Assembly (NCBI GenBank): GCA_012934845.2
Contig: WNNJ02002437.1
Coordinates: forward strand, 58,801 to 122,800
Source of the DNA: Pomphorhynchus laevis
Taxonomy: Eukaryota > Acanthocephala > Palaeacanthocephala > Echinorhynchida > Pomphorhynchidae
Length of the DNA: 64,000 nt
Direction of reading: 5' to 3'
Shown: in pieces, positions 47,106-58,799 of the stretch
Layout of the letters: every line of letters begins with the position of its first letter
Position numbering within the stretch: the first letter of the stretch is position 1
Position numbers and translations under genes: made by a program
Notes under the pieces: generated by a model
The model's input: only the letters and a program-made list of their open reading frames with translations
Database searches by the model: none
What the model was told of the DNA's origin: nothing

Positions 47106-47149
47106 ATTTGCTACATTAAATAAATTTGTATTATTATTAAGATTGTTGT

Positions 47150-48830
47150 CCACAACGAAATGAAATCCACGCATGTATACGTGCGCGTGAATGATACCGG
47201 AGAAGCCCATCAAACCAAGGACAAACTTCCCTATGTGTTTAAAACTTGGGAGAATGCAATATCAGTTAGTTATGGAGTGTGCTCTCAAAAACATACAAAG
47301 CCTTGTCAATTCCGCATATATACGGATCTGACCATCTAACCAGATTTAATCTGTAGATAATTGCGTCGAAATCAGCCTTCCAGAAGTTCAGAGGCTTAAC
47401 CTACTAAAACTGACCGACGTTTCATTGTTTGCACATTTAAATAAAAAAGACAGTACGCAATGATCGCTCATACCCAGTCCAGAAAGATAATCTATGTGAG
47501 TAATATCAGACTTAAAGGAAGACAACACAACGTCTAGCCGGGCAAACGACTGGCTGGTGAAACGGGTTGCCTCACGTGCATGCTGATGCAGACCATTGTT
47601 GTGTAGAATACTCAATAAAACCGAGTCCGATGCAATGCGACTAAGAGACGAAAAAGAATCCCAATCTATTGAGGAAATATTCAGATCTCCTAAGATTAGA
47701 AATTTTTTCTGTTGATCACAAAGCTCAATAAGTTGTATTAAATCATCGCTACTTGCCAAAGGAGAACGATGGAACACTAGCACATACATAGAATTGACCT
47801 GGTTAAGGCACAATTTGAGGTATAAAGCCTCAGTCCCATTGACATCACTAATCGTCTGCAAACACACTACACCATTACCTAAACTACAATATAGCACTAC
47901 ACCCCCTCCCCCTTCGACCAGATCGATCACAACGAAACAGGTTATATTAATTAATGAATAATAAGCTATCATGAACAAGGTCAGAGAGCCAAGATTCACT
48001 AAGGGCAATGATATTTGGATGATGAGATGTAGCTATGACCTTCAATTCATCCATCTTATTGAGAACGCTTCGAACGTTCGAATATATAACTTTGAGCCAT
48101 TTGTTGTTTTTACGACATGGCGCAATGGGTCTTATTCTACAATTCTTAGAAAAAGTTTTCATAGTGGGTGCCATCTTAATCGTAGACGACGCCGAACTAC
48201 CCGAAAATTTACAATATGCAGATCAGTTTCTCCAGATTCTATCCGAGCATTTAGCCCAGTCCGAGCAACACGCCAGAGACAACGCTCAGCGAAAGACATA
48301 TATGTCAACAATCGAAATGGGGACTGCCTCAGTTTAGATCTGCGTTTTAACAACTCACGAACCACTAAGGATGTACGAAAGACAACTGTCATCAAACGAG
48401 AACGTTCTTAAAGATTGTTGCGACGGCCTATCCTAAATATCGCAATAGGGCGAACTTCTGAAATATATAAATCTTCTGGAGAAATAATAACTCTCAATAT
48501 TTTTTGGAATTGTTCAACATCATGGTCCACTCGAGTTTGAGCCACATCAGACGACGACTCGAGAACGTTAGTTATAATAAAACACCGATCCCGGGAAGAT
48601 TCATAAGACTTACTGGATAAAAATGACCTGTGACTATTTAGTGGGTCAGTTTGTCGTTGAGAGAATATCTGATTAAAAACGTTTCTACTGTTCACTAAAA
48701 ACTTTTCTAGACTGTTCACCATCGATTGCAACCTGGTGTGGAATTTCGATACAATGAGAGTATATATCATTGTTATCTGATTGCTTTGTGAGGAAAGGTG
48801 AGGTAGGCCATGTGGATCGTGACTTGCCAA
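47150..48830 (-). mobile_element. CR1-like LINE A, 5' half (ORF1 and endonuclease)
   Basis: ORF1: 48830-48408 (RDRCFIITNVLESSSDVAQT, VRPIAIFRIGRRN) continuing in another frame at 48395-48159 (ESGETDLHIVNFRVVRRR). ORF2 endonuclease: 48174-47947 (VIYSNVRSVLNKMDELKV, PNIIALSESWL) and 48008-47388 (KKFLILGDLNISSIDWDSF, ARLDVVLSSFKSDI, GLGMSDHCVLSF), with the linker reaching about 47150 (FWKADFDAIIYRLN, PWFD). The RT half continues at 38755-36900 after the nested LINEs. Frame breaks occur in both ORFs. Confidence 0.85.
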
Positions 48831-48879
48831 CGGAATTGACAGCTTCTTTGGTGGTTACTATTTCCGACTCAGTTTCCAT

Positions 48880-49360
48880 ATCCAGACCATATGTATCTAC
48901 GACTTTCAATTCATCCATCTTATTGAGAACGCTTCAAACGTTCGAATATATATTTTTGAGCCATTTGTTGTTTTTACGATATGGCGCAATAGATCTATCT
49001 TACAATTCTCAGAAAACGTTTTCATAGAAAATTTACAATATGCAGATCAGTTTCTCCAGATTCTATCCGAGCATTTAGCCCAACGCTTAGCGAAAGACAT
49101 ATATGTCAACAATCGAAATGGGGACTGCCTCAGTTTAGATCTGCGTTTATTTTTAACAGTATTTTTAAATATACTATTTTTAAAGAGGCTATTCTGCTTT
49201 CGGGACTTCTCAATGTTACGTAAGCACGAGCTGTGTATGAAGTATCGGTTAGAGCCTCGAACAAACTGTACGAAATTGGTCGATCGCGTCTCTAAATGAT
49301 GGAATGAACAATCGCCTTGGGTGGTAAACAGTTGTACTGCTGCGCAATTCAAGATACGCC
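48880..49360 (-). mobile_element. Second, truncated copy of LINE A 5' region with a LINE tail
   Basis: 48890-49150 repeats 48038-48350 closely (TTCAATTCATCCATCTTATT and the AATCGAAATGGGGACTGCCT block) but lacks about 100 bp in the middle. Beyond 49150 the - strand frame (SFHHLETRSTNFVQFVRGSN) looks like the C-terminal end of a CR1-type RT. The result is two LINE pieces joined or a rearranged copy. Confidence 0.7.
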
Positions 49361-49379
49361 CAAAACTTGAATTCTTGGA

Positions 49380-50370
49380 TTCTTGATGATTTCTTTTATT
49401 TCATTGTTTTTTATATTTATAGTATTACTTTGATGTGATGCTTTCCTACGAGCTTCGACTCCTTTAGAAGACGATATAATAACTCATTATTATTAATTGA
49501 CATCACATTGAGCCGAGAATCTTTACAAGGTGCATAATAAGAAATGAACTATCGAAAATTTCAAAGAATGAAGGGTCATCGTCCAGTAGAGTGCAAAAAT
49601 TTGAACATTAGATGACAAAACGATGGCACTTTGAAGCGAATTCTATGATCTACTACTCGCTTCATAAAGGAAATTGCATTGGTGTATCGTTGTGTTTACA
49701 GCATTTGAGTGTTCCCGCGATAAGAATGCTGATATCTTAGTTACAGTAGATGTGACAATGGATAATACTTAGTGTGTAGGATTTTTCAAAAAAAGAGATG
49801 CCTTTCTTGTCATGGATATATCACGACAAATCCTATTAAATATCTGGAGTCGTTTTCAGTAACCAAAATTATTCAGTTCTGGCGCTAATTTAGTTGCCGA
49901 TATGAACAAAGTATAAGAACCTGACGATGCGTACAATACATGGTTCAAGAAAAGCGCGTTCACAAAGGTAAATTTTCATGATTGCATTCATTGCCAATAT
50001 GAATAGAATAGGCGATAATGGTGATCTTGAGGAACATCCATTTATTAATGTTGCTTCAACGTCCAGTTTTTATCTTGAATTTTGAATGATCTTCTCTACA
50101 AAATGGAAATAATTCTATTAGATAGATCTAACGACAATTATGCATATGTTAAACTTTTTTATATTGTCAAGTGTGTAACACTATCAAAGGCCCTTAAAAA
50201 TGAAGAACCTAAAAACCTTTTTGTTTGGAAACATCATTGGCCTTTTTCTTAAATGATTTACTGAACAAAATTTCAGGTCCATCGAGTTCTCTACCTCTCA
50301 GCCTTACACAACGTTCTACAACCGTCCATATACGTTAATTAGTGTTTTAACCACACTTGGTCAATTATAT
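49380..50370 (-). other. Degenerate sequence, possibly an old RT
   Basis: On the - strand a broken series (RAFDSVTH, then SPLSPILFILAMNAIMKIYL) resembles RT motifs A and B, at about 50190-49970. No frame is open for long. I cannot assign a family. Confidence 0.35.
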
Positions 50371-50374
50371 CTTT

Positions 50375-50830
50375 AATTTATGTTTCTTCTTTCATCGATT
50401 CTCTTCCCTAAAATCGATTACTGCCTCAGCCTTTTCGCCAATTCTCCAAAATCCATCAACCTACCCCTAAACAAATAATCAACTCCGCCGTTCGAGTGCT
50501 CTTTCGTCTCCGTCGCTTTGACTACATATCCACATATCTTGCCCAACTCTCCTGGCCCACTATCCACATCCGCATCAAACTTCGGCTTCTCGTAACTTTT
50601 CGTCTCATCGCTGTCGGCTCCCCATCGTTCATCAACCTTCCTTTTTTAGACGACACTCGCTCCACCTCGCTATCGCTGCATTCCCGTCATACCATCTTAC
50701 TCCACGTTCCCAATTACCCCAACAACTACGGTATCCGATCCTTCTTCGTCGCCGCCCCACAGTGGAATCGGTTGGATGATCGAGTGTGATATATTCCATA
50801 TGTAACAGCTATTATTTGTTTCGAATATCT
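50375..50830 (+). mobile_element. L2-like LINE B3, 3' fragment
   Basis: The frame at 50496-50789 reads LFRLRRFDYISTYLAQLSWP, PSFINLPFLDDTRSTSLSLH and YGIRSFFVAAPQWNRL, matching the RT tail of B1 and B2 in the proper frame. It is 5'-truncated, the common fate of LINE copies, and lacks the 3' hairpin seen in the other copies. Confidence 0.85.
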
Positions 50831-50884
50831 AAATAAAGCTTCTCGAAAGTCTGATATCATTACAATTTTTTAAAATATTGTTTA

Positions 50885-52013
50885 CAACTCATGGAAAATG
50901 AAACTCCTGATTCGCCCTTGCTGATTTCTCACACAGATACACTAGCCCGGTATTTGCAACCCAGTAAGCTCACGATCGGCAGCTATGATCCTGAAGTATG
51001 TGACGTATGGGGTCAAAGGCATTATACGTTTTAAGAATTTTTTACTCATATTCGATCTAATGAATCGAATAAATTTATGATTTTACGCGATATTGTTTCT
51101 CCAAGCATTTACCGAAGTAACAGAGCGCAATATATCATACAGAATCAATCAACATAAAAAGAAATGTTCGATAAAACCATAGCGTCGTTAACTCGCGATA
51201 TTTACTGTGTTCACGCAAGCAATCTGACTGCGAATCACTATCTCAGCATTTAAATAAACTTAAGTATATGGCATCCGACCTTAACTTTGAAGCTGTAACC
51301 GTAAAAGAATATCACGACCAAGAAGTTCTCAATGCTTTCATATCTGGTCTCAAATCGAATGTTATCAGAGAATGATTGATCGAAAACACATCGCTGACCC
51401 TTAGTGTAGCGTGTGCACAAGCAAAAGCTGTAGAACAAGCCCAGTCCCGTGCTTCTGAAATGGACCAATTTCCTAATTACACTCCTAGTATCGCAGCTAT
51501 GATACCTACACATATTGACGTGACGACAAAAAACTCCTAAAAGTATGGATTCCGATACTGATCAAACAATTCTCTCAGGTTCAAAACGCATGCCCAGAAT
51601 TTGGAAATGCTTCTTTTGCGCAAAAACTTCAAAGCATCAAGGAACTTTATGTCCAGCGAAGGATGCAGTATGTTCGAAATGCAGGAAGGTTGGGCATTTC
51701 TCTCGAGTATGTCAAAGTAGCTCAAAACCTTCAACGTTTGCAGTCTTGTGCAATTTCAACCGATTCCAAAATTATCATCCTTATACACATAAAAAATCAC
51801 TTAGTGAATGCAATGGTTGAAACCGGGAGTACCAACAGTTTCATTCGTTCCAACGTTGCTCGTAAACTTAAATTTAGTTATGATTCTCGCTACAGAGATG
51901 TAGTAACAATGGGCATGGCAAAAATAGCGGCATCAACAAAAGATACGATGCGAGAAGATATTGTCGTTTCCGATCGATCGTATAAGTCGGTCGACGTTCA
52001 ATTTATTTGAACA
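50885..52013 (+). mobile_element. LTR retrotransposon fossil (gag-protease piece)
   Basis: A short stretch of an LTR element of probable Ty3/mdg4 type: a gag-like region (50890-51540), a pair of CCHC zinc knuckles (about 51600-51710) and a retropepsin-like segment (about 51800-52010). No RT, integrase or long terminal repeats were found. It is broken in several places and truncated at both ends; it looks old. Confidence 0.7.
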
Positions 52014-52067
52014 TAAAATCTTTAAAATCGCTTTCCATTCGTTCTGTCTTCCATAAACACTTGTCAC

Positions 52068-52840
52068 ATAGAGCTTAACGTTTTCAAGGCCGATTATAGC
52101 GCAATCGGTAGGCACCTTGATCGCGTTGATTGGCTTGACCCATTTGTGGTTGGATTGAAATGTGCATGGATGTTTTTTCGAGATACTCTTGTTTCTATTC
52201 TAGACAGATATGCGCCTTTACGTGCTTCACGCTCCTGTAAATACAATAAGCCGTGGTTTGACGTAGAGTTAGGAGATCTTATTAAGGAGTGTAAGATCCT
52301 TTATCGTCGATATCGTCAATCTAAAGGAGAATATCAATTATATCGAAACGCAAGAAACAGATTTACGGCACTTAAAAGATCTAAGAAACTCTACTTTGAG
52401 AAATCACTCGTTCATAATATCAAGTATGAGCCAAGTTTATTTTTCAAATATTGTGCATCCAAAAATCGATCGAGATGCAAATGTTTTCCGTTACGTGTGA
52501 AAAATAAAGTAGTTGTCGACGATTATATGGTCGCTAATACATTTGTAGAGACATTCTTTCCTAGAATAGATGAATCAGTTACTGTACACGGCACCTTTCA
52601 TCATAATAATAAATCATCTAACTTGACGTCACATATTTCTATCGCTCATGTATATGAGCAACTTCGACGATTAAAACGGTGTCATTCTGCTGGCCCTGAC
52701 GGATTGCCATTTATCCTACTTAGAGAATTAGCATCCCGCATTTGCGGTCCACTACATCGAATATTCATATTTTCCTTATGCAAAAAAAAGTATTGGTTAT
52801 TAAAGTTCTTACAAGATCAAGTAGCAAACAAAATATCAAG
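52068..52840 (+). mobile_element. CR1-like LINE D fragment (endonuclease-RT linker)
   Basis: The frame reads ADYSAIGRHLDRVDW, KPWFDVELGDLIKECKILYR, FEKSLVHNIKYEPSLFFKYC and SAGPDGLPFILLRELASRI, the standard linker and RT N-terminus of a CR1-type ORF2. It stops where LINE C begins (5' UTR about 52830), so C appears to have inserted in it. Both ends are truncated. Confidence 0.8.
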
Positions 52841-52888
52841 TAAAAATTTTCTTGATAACAAACATCTTACAAAATTTGTTGTTATATA

Positions 52889-53983
52889 ATGGTCAAACAG
52901 AGGAAGACTACAAAGCGAGGTGAAGCTGCCAAGTTTGTGGATTATCAGGTTCGGTGTTCAAGTGAAAATTGTCATGTGTGGACAAGTGTTTCAGTTCCCG
53001 GGGAAAAGAAAACAGCTCTGTCTAATGCATCTTTCTACTGCGGGTACTGCTGCGCATCTTTGATAAATGATTTGAAGACGGAATCTACCCACTTGGTTGT
53101 CGGTCAGTCGAGTTGTAATTCTCTTGGACCCATATCAGCTCCACCAATTCCAAAAAGCATAAGTGCCGGTCAAAGTAAAGAAGTTCTTATTTCCAAATCT
53201 ACTTAGGATGTTGAAAATTCCAGTCATAGTGATGGAAGCTATTCTAACTCTATATATCCCTCATCAAGTCTTAACTCTTATATCCCTCCTCAAGTCTTAA
53301 CTCTATATCCCTCCTCAAGTCTTGCAAATAATCCAATGAATATAGATTTAACTGTAGAGGGTGAGACTGTAGCCATGGATGTTCCAGTGCATTTACCTGA
53401 TATTACTAATGATGAAAATACATATTGTCAGGTTTTGAATCATGGTCATATGTCTGATAATGGGACTGTCAAAAAGAAGGAACAAGCGTCAACGATAAGT
53501 CAACATACACTATCCGCAGTGTCACGTGACAGTCTCGAATTGCAAATTGGTAATAATAGGAAACACACCGCTGATCGATGTAGATCTGTTATTCTGGCCA
53601 ATGTAAGAGAATCTTTATTTGAGAACGCACAAGTACGTCTTAACAAGGACTTCCAGAGTGTGAGATTTATATTGACGCAGGTACTTGGTTCTTGCAATGT
53701 GGATATTGTCAAACGTGTTAAACTCGTTGCATTATTTCGACTGGGTAAGCGTGATACACTTAGTAACAGGCCGCGTTTACTCAAGGCCGTATTTAGGGAC
53801 CAGTCACATGCTGAGTTAATTCTTCGGAATTCATATTGTTTAAAAGGATCCCATGTTAGTCTCTTGAAAGATCTTGACGCTCTTCAAAGGGAGAAATTGT
53901 CTCAAGCTATGAAAGAACTCGCATCTCGTGTTGCAATTGGTGAGAGCAATCTATGTGTGCAAAATTTTCAAGTAGTGAGGTGA
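52889..53983 (+). CDS. ORF1 of CR1-like LINE C (one in-frame stop)
   Basis: Two open parts in the same frame, 52889-53206 and 53207-53983, are separated only by a TAG at 53204-53206, so the ORF1 is about 365 codons. N-terminal CSSENCHVWTSVSV ... FYCGYC zinc-like motif (C-x4-C, C-G-x-C). The middle includes a repeat of TATATCCCTCCTCAAGTCTT (53248-53330). The C-terminal half has RCRSVILANVRESLFENAQV, KRVKLVALFRLGKRDTLSNR, LKAVFRDQSHAELIL and GESNLCVQNFQVVR, the RRM-like nucleic-acid binding domain of CR1-type ORF1. Confidence 0.85.
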
Positions 53984-54109
53984 CGCATTCGAATCAGTTG
54001 GTTCCCACTAGATGTATCGCCTATCGTGAATGTGGAGGGTTTTGGCAAGGTCTTACAGCATATAAGTGCCTAGCTGATTTGGGATTTGAAATGTGTCAGA
54101 TTGCTAGAG

Positions 54110-55912
54110 ATGATATTACTACTCGCACTGGTGTGAATAAAAGTCATAGTATATTTTATTGTAATGTTCGGAGCTTGTTACATAAAGTCGATGAGCTAAA
54201 GTTTAAGATCAAGTATGTTAATCCAATTATAGTTGGTATTACAGAATCTTGGCTTAATTGTGATGTATCCGATGCTGAGGTATCCATCCCAGACTATTCT
54301 TTGTTCCGTAGTGATCGGATAGGGGGTAGGGGTGGGGCGTAGCTCTTTTTATTAGAGACGAAGTTAAGGTGCGTGTTTTGAGTAAGTCGTCTATTGATAG
54401 AGTTAAGAGTTTGTGGTGTCAGGTGAAGTTTGATAACAGCTCACCTATCATACTGGGTCTTGTGTATCGTGCTCCTAAGGCAATATCTAAGAAACTCATT
54501 GAAGAGATAGAGTTGTATACGCGAGGAGATTGTGATACTGTGATAATTGGGGATCTGAATATGCCAGATGTTAAATGGACTTCGAATACGGTTCTTCCTA
54601 CTTGTGATAGTGAATCTTGTGACCTTATGGAGTGTTTTACTTATTGTGGTCTTGCTCGATTTGTTGATGTACATACTCGCTTTTCAAGTTGTAGTTCTTC
54701 CCTTCTTGATCTTTGCCTATCGACAAACAGTCAATTAATCAATGGTATCCAATATGATTCTCCTGTTGGTTTGTCTGATCACTGTGTAGTTAAAGTTTTG
54801 CTAAATATACAAATGAGGGTTTTTCATCATGCTCGGTATAAACGTCAGATTAATGTTTTTCGGGCGAACTATGATGTTATTGCATCAAAGCTGCATAGAG
54901 TAAGTTGGCCTGATCCGGCTGTTGTCGGAGTTGACGAGGCCTGGGATCATTTTCGCGTGACGCTTTATTCTCTAATGGTAAAATTCTCACCTTTGAAGTC
55001 TAAGACTAGTCGGAAAAGCGCTCGTTGGTTTGATACTGAGCTGGCTACTGCGATGAAGGCTCGTGACTTCAGTTTCAAATGCTTTAAGGGTGTGTTCTGT
55101 GAATATGGTGTTTATGAGCAGGCGAGAAATTTCTTCAATTCTTTAAAACGACATAAGCGCTATTTATTTGAAAATGGTCTAGCTCATAGTTGTAGACATG
55201 ATCCCAAAGCTCTCTTTCTATATGTGAATAGTAGTAGGAACGCTAATAAAACAATTGGCCAATATTTTGATAGCTTTATTGAAGACGACTTTGCTGAGAT
55301 GTTCTCAAGGCATTTTTACTTGGACAAAGAAACTACAAACGAGTATTCTGAACCTATCAAGAACAGTGAGACGATAAGAGGTGCTAGTGTTTCATATCCT
55401 AGTTTAGACATAGCTAATTTGATAACTCTTGAGAAAGTTTTAGCTGAACTGCATCGTCTTAAAGAGACAAACTCCAAAGGTGCTGATTTGTTACATTCGA
55501 TATATCTTCGTCGAATAGCAGACTCAATATATACACCACTTTGTAACATATTTCGACAATATATTATTGATACGACTCTTCCAAAAGAGTGGAAACAATC
55601 GATAATTCACCCCATCTTTAAAAAGGGTGATAGATCTTCAGTAGACAATTATAGACCAGTAAGTATTACTTGCTTATGTTGTAGAATGTTAGAGCGAATT
55701 ATACACGGTTATATGGTCAAGTTTTATAGTGAGAATAATGTAATAGCTTCTGAGCAACATGGTTTCCGTAAGGGTTATTCGCCAGTTACTAATCTGCTCG
55801 CAGCCCATCTTGATTGGTCAGCTAATAAAGCCGTATCCATTGCTACTGACATAATATTCTTCGATTTCTCTAAGGCATTTGACAGAGTAGACCATAGATT
55901 CCTCCTAAAATT
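54110..55912 (+). mobile_element. ORF2 of CR1-like LINE C, endonuclease and RT N-half
   Basis: Endonuclease starts SIFYCNVRSLLHKVDELKFK, PIIVGITESWLN; a frameshift at the G-rich run near 54330 moves the frame to 54369-55991 (VIIGDLNMPDVKW, SSSLLDLCLS, VGLSDHCVVKVLL). The linker (RWFDTELATAMKARD) and RT follow (SKGADLLHSIYLRRIADSI, KEWKQSIIHPIFKKGDRSSV, SEQHGFRKGYSPVTNLLAAH, FFDFSKAFDRVDHRFLL). The RT stops in the middle of motif A's following helix at about 55912, where L2-like LINE B4 begins; the remaining RT is not in the window. Confidence 0.88.
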
Positions 55913-57117
55913 ATCGACAACCATCGACGACATCCGCTCGCTACTTACAACTAACGACTACTTACAACTAACGCGAACTACTTACAACTAACGACTTGCA
56001 GACTAACGGAGTTTAAACATTCTTTATTATAACTAACTAATTAACATTTTATTATGGCAAAGAGAAAGCTAACTAAAAATGTCGGCCAGCAACTCAAGTC
56101 CGCCAAGGAAGCTTACATCGAAAAGCAAATTGAATGCGACAACAAGAACTGCAATGTTTGGACTCACGTTGCCATTCCTTTCACTGACGAGGACAACGTT
56201 TCAAATCGGAATTTCCTCTGCGGCTTCTGTTGTGCTGCCCTCATAGGTAAGCTAATGAAGAATGACCACTCAAACGGTGGAGACGTTCTGAACGCTAACA
56301 AAACAGATTTGTGCTCAATAAATATACTTGATGATATCTCTCAGTCGACTCAGACCGCTGTTATACATGGAACATCAACAAACGACAACATATCTTCCAA
56401 TCTATCGTCGTCATCCGTTTGCTTACCAACTCATTTGTCATCTATAAAACCCGTTCTTGAAACTTCTCTCACACACACTCCTCCTTTAACTACGGATAAA
56501 ACTTCCCTTAATCTTCATCTCACTAACAATGCAAACAGTAAAGGCCTTCATCTCGTACCTTATTTTTCCTATTCATTCCCACATCTAATACATCTCATAC
56601 TTCTTTCTTCTCTTCACTTACTCCTTACTCTACCTCTACCGTATCACTTCTCAATAATTTACATCCTTCTGTCAAAATTATCTCTAGTAACATCTCCGTT
56701 CAACCTATTCAACAATCCACTTGTGTCACACATGATCCAACCTTATCACCTATCAATAATTTACATCCTTCCGTAAAAATCATCTCCAGTAACATCTCCG
56801 ATCAACCGATTCAACACTCCACTCCTGTCACACATGCTCCAAACTATCTTAAATCTTCACTTAGCACCCCTGTCATTCCCACGTTTATCTGCTCTTCTGC
56901 CTCTACTACTATCAGGTCTGTCCGTCCACCACTACGTAATCGTTTTCCTTCGCGCGATCGATGCATTATCATATCGAATTTAAAGGTTTCCGAATCTGCT
57001 TCTCCTCAATGTCGCCTCGATGATGATGTATCTGCTTTCAAGTCTATCCTAGCAACCATTCTTCCTGATAATAATCATCCCTCTTCAATAATATCGCTCC
57101 AGTATCTTTGATCCGGG
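55913..57117 (+). mobile_element. L2-like LINE B4, 5' part with ORF1
   Basis: It begins with ATCGACAACCATCGACGACA and three copies of CTACTTACAACTAACGA (55940-55990), then ORF1 from ATG 56054: CDNKNCNVWTHVAI ... FLCGFCCAAL zinc-like motif, linker with two copies of NNLHPSVKIISSNIS, and in a shifted frame RFPSRDRCIIISNLKVSESA to about 57110. It is cut at about 57117 by the end of LINE E. Being inserted in LINE C, it is younger than C. Confidence 0.85.
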
Positions 57118-58690
57118 AAAAAATAATTGGAGTAGTTGGAGTAGAATAGTGCTGTTCTAGATACCAATAACTCTATTTTGTAGAAGCAGAAGAGCGTTAG
57201 CCGATGACTGATTTTGTCGATAAGCAAATTGATCGTCACTCAGTACATCATTGTAAGTGTTTAGAAATCTTTTGCGAAAACATAATTCAATCAATTTTCC
57301 AAAAATGGAATTCAAAGTAATCGGCCGAAAGTTGAACACAATTATATCCTTTGAAATTAGTATCACTTTAGACGACTTTAGAGTCAGGAAAATCGCTGAT
57401 TAGAATCTCCATGTGAAAAGGGAAGCTAAGATAGGGGATAACTTCATAATTAGTAATTTAGCTAGCCAGCAACTGATACCATTTCCGCATGTTTTTGATG
57501 AGTTAAGGGAGGACAGCAGGTCTTCAATCTCAATATAATAAACACATTTTATTGTTGCGAGGGAGGAATATCTGTACATTTTTTTGGATACTTTACCAAA
57601 TGAGGTAAATTAACGGTTTTATTCATTAAGCCTCATTACCAATTCGTCTTCACTAAGACTACGAAAAGCATTGTGCTTTATGATTTGTGAAACTCTTGCA
57701 AATTTTCCATATATGTTTTCGTGACTTAGAAAATAAATTTAGGTGATATAATTTCTTTTACAGATTAATTTGATTGTTTAGCTTTGTAGTGAGCCGTCTA
57801 AATACGTTTCGATTACCTTTCTTGTAAGCCTTATCTCTTTGGTTATGTAAATCTTTAATTAGCGGAGTTAACCAAATACGATAATGATTCGTAAACTTAA
57901 CCTTCCTAAGTGGAAGTGTATACGCACATAAAGCATCCTTAAGATGCTTCCAGTGAGTCCCAATTATATAAAGCCAAACTATACTTTACTCCTTATTTCA
58001 ATATGATTAGATGCTGCTCCCTTTTACCATACACAATATGGTAAGAAGTTGGAAGTTCAACAAAAGTAGACTAGGAAACCAACAACACTGCATGATGAGA
58101 ACTAATAAGCTAATTTCATAACCTTGGTGGTGTAAGCAGTCACATTTGTATTATGTCAAAGCACGCTCTATATCTTGTTGAAAAGTCTACAATCCGATAT
58201 AATCCAGAACTATGAGCAAAGTCGTCGTAAGGAATTATATTGGAATCGCCCAGTAGTAATAAATACGGATTATAAGCAGTTATATTATTTATTATGTTAT
58301 TTAGAAACAAGATAGATCTCGATTAATCTCAACTTGGCGGCCGGTATATCAACACAGCCGTAAGATTAAAATAACGACCTCTTGAGCATTTACAAAATTT
58401 CACCGCTATAACTTCCATATCAACATTAACGAGTTCCAAAATCACATCAGCACTTAAGTTTAAGCTTTTTCTTAGATATATGCACAATTCACCACCGAAG
58501 CGGCAAAACGATTGATATAAAAATTTTGAAAGCCTTGGATTTTTTAATATATATTATTTTCGTCATTCAACCATGATTCAAGGTGTAAGGTTTGTATTTT
58601 GTGTTGCAAAAACGTTTTGAGTATCAATCGGACAATCAAAGGATATTCTATTTGAAATTAACTTCTTCGTTATCCAAAGTTCAGGTTATC
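57118..58690 (-). mobile_element. Jockey-like LINE E, endonuclease and RT pieces
   Basis: On the - strand: GGELCIYLRKSLNLSADVIL and GRYFNLTAVLIYRPPS (58500-58330) and LLLLGDSNIIPYDDFAHSSG (near 58250) give an APE endonuclease; FRPITLNSIFGKLIELCFRK and LSDDQFAYRQNQSSANALLL (57330-57170) give the RT fingers. Many stops lie between them. Polypeptide order and wording are of a Jockey or related clade. It is old. Confidence 0.75.
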
Positions 58691-58799
58691 GGAATCAAGG
58701 TCTATATTGGTAACTAAGAGGTGAGTTTTTGCTGTTAATATAGTTTTTTATTATTTTTTATCTTTGTTTTTTGTATTTACTTTTTATTGTATTTGTCTT

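Larger units (their letters stand above)
38769..47141 (+). mobile_element. L2-like LINE B1, split in two by LINE B2
   Basis: The 5' part (38769-42104) carries the 5' repeats, ORF1 (38962-40230, broken) and ORF2 from about 40270: endonuclease (DILCITESWDSDSDDLA, SNHGGIVAIARHP, FILGDLNIRL), linker, and RT to the SAFDIVDHSILLHRL and GVPQGSVLGPILFSLLL blocks at 42080. The 3' part (about 46200-47141) resumes with HVMQYADDILIYAH and runs to IRSHLNNLSA, a 3' UTR with a hairpin, and a short A/T tail. RT wording (STEIACLNVYNDLL, S-A-F-D-x-V-D-H-S-x-L) is of the L2 clade. Several frame breaks. It is inserted in LINE A. Confidence 0.9.

Noticed and set aside
49690-49770. RNase H-like motif (FECSRDKNADILV)
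   Set aside because: It resembles the H-x-G-x-x-G-N-E-x-A-D signature only weakly and the surrounding frame is closed.
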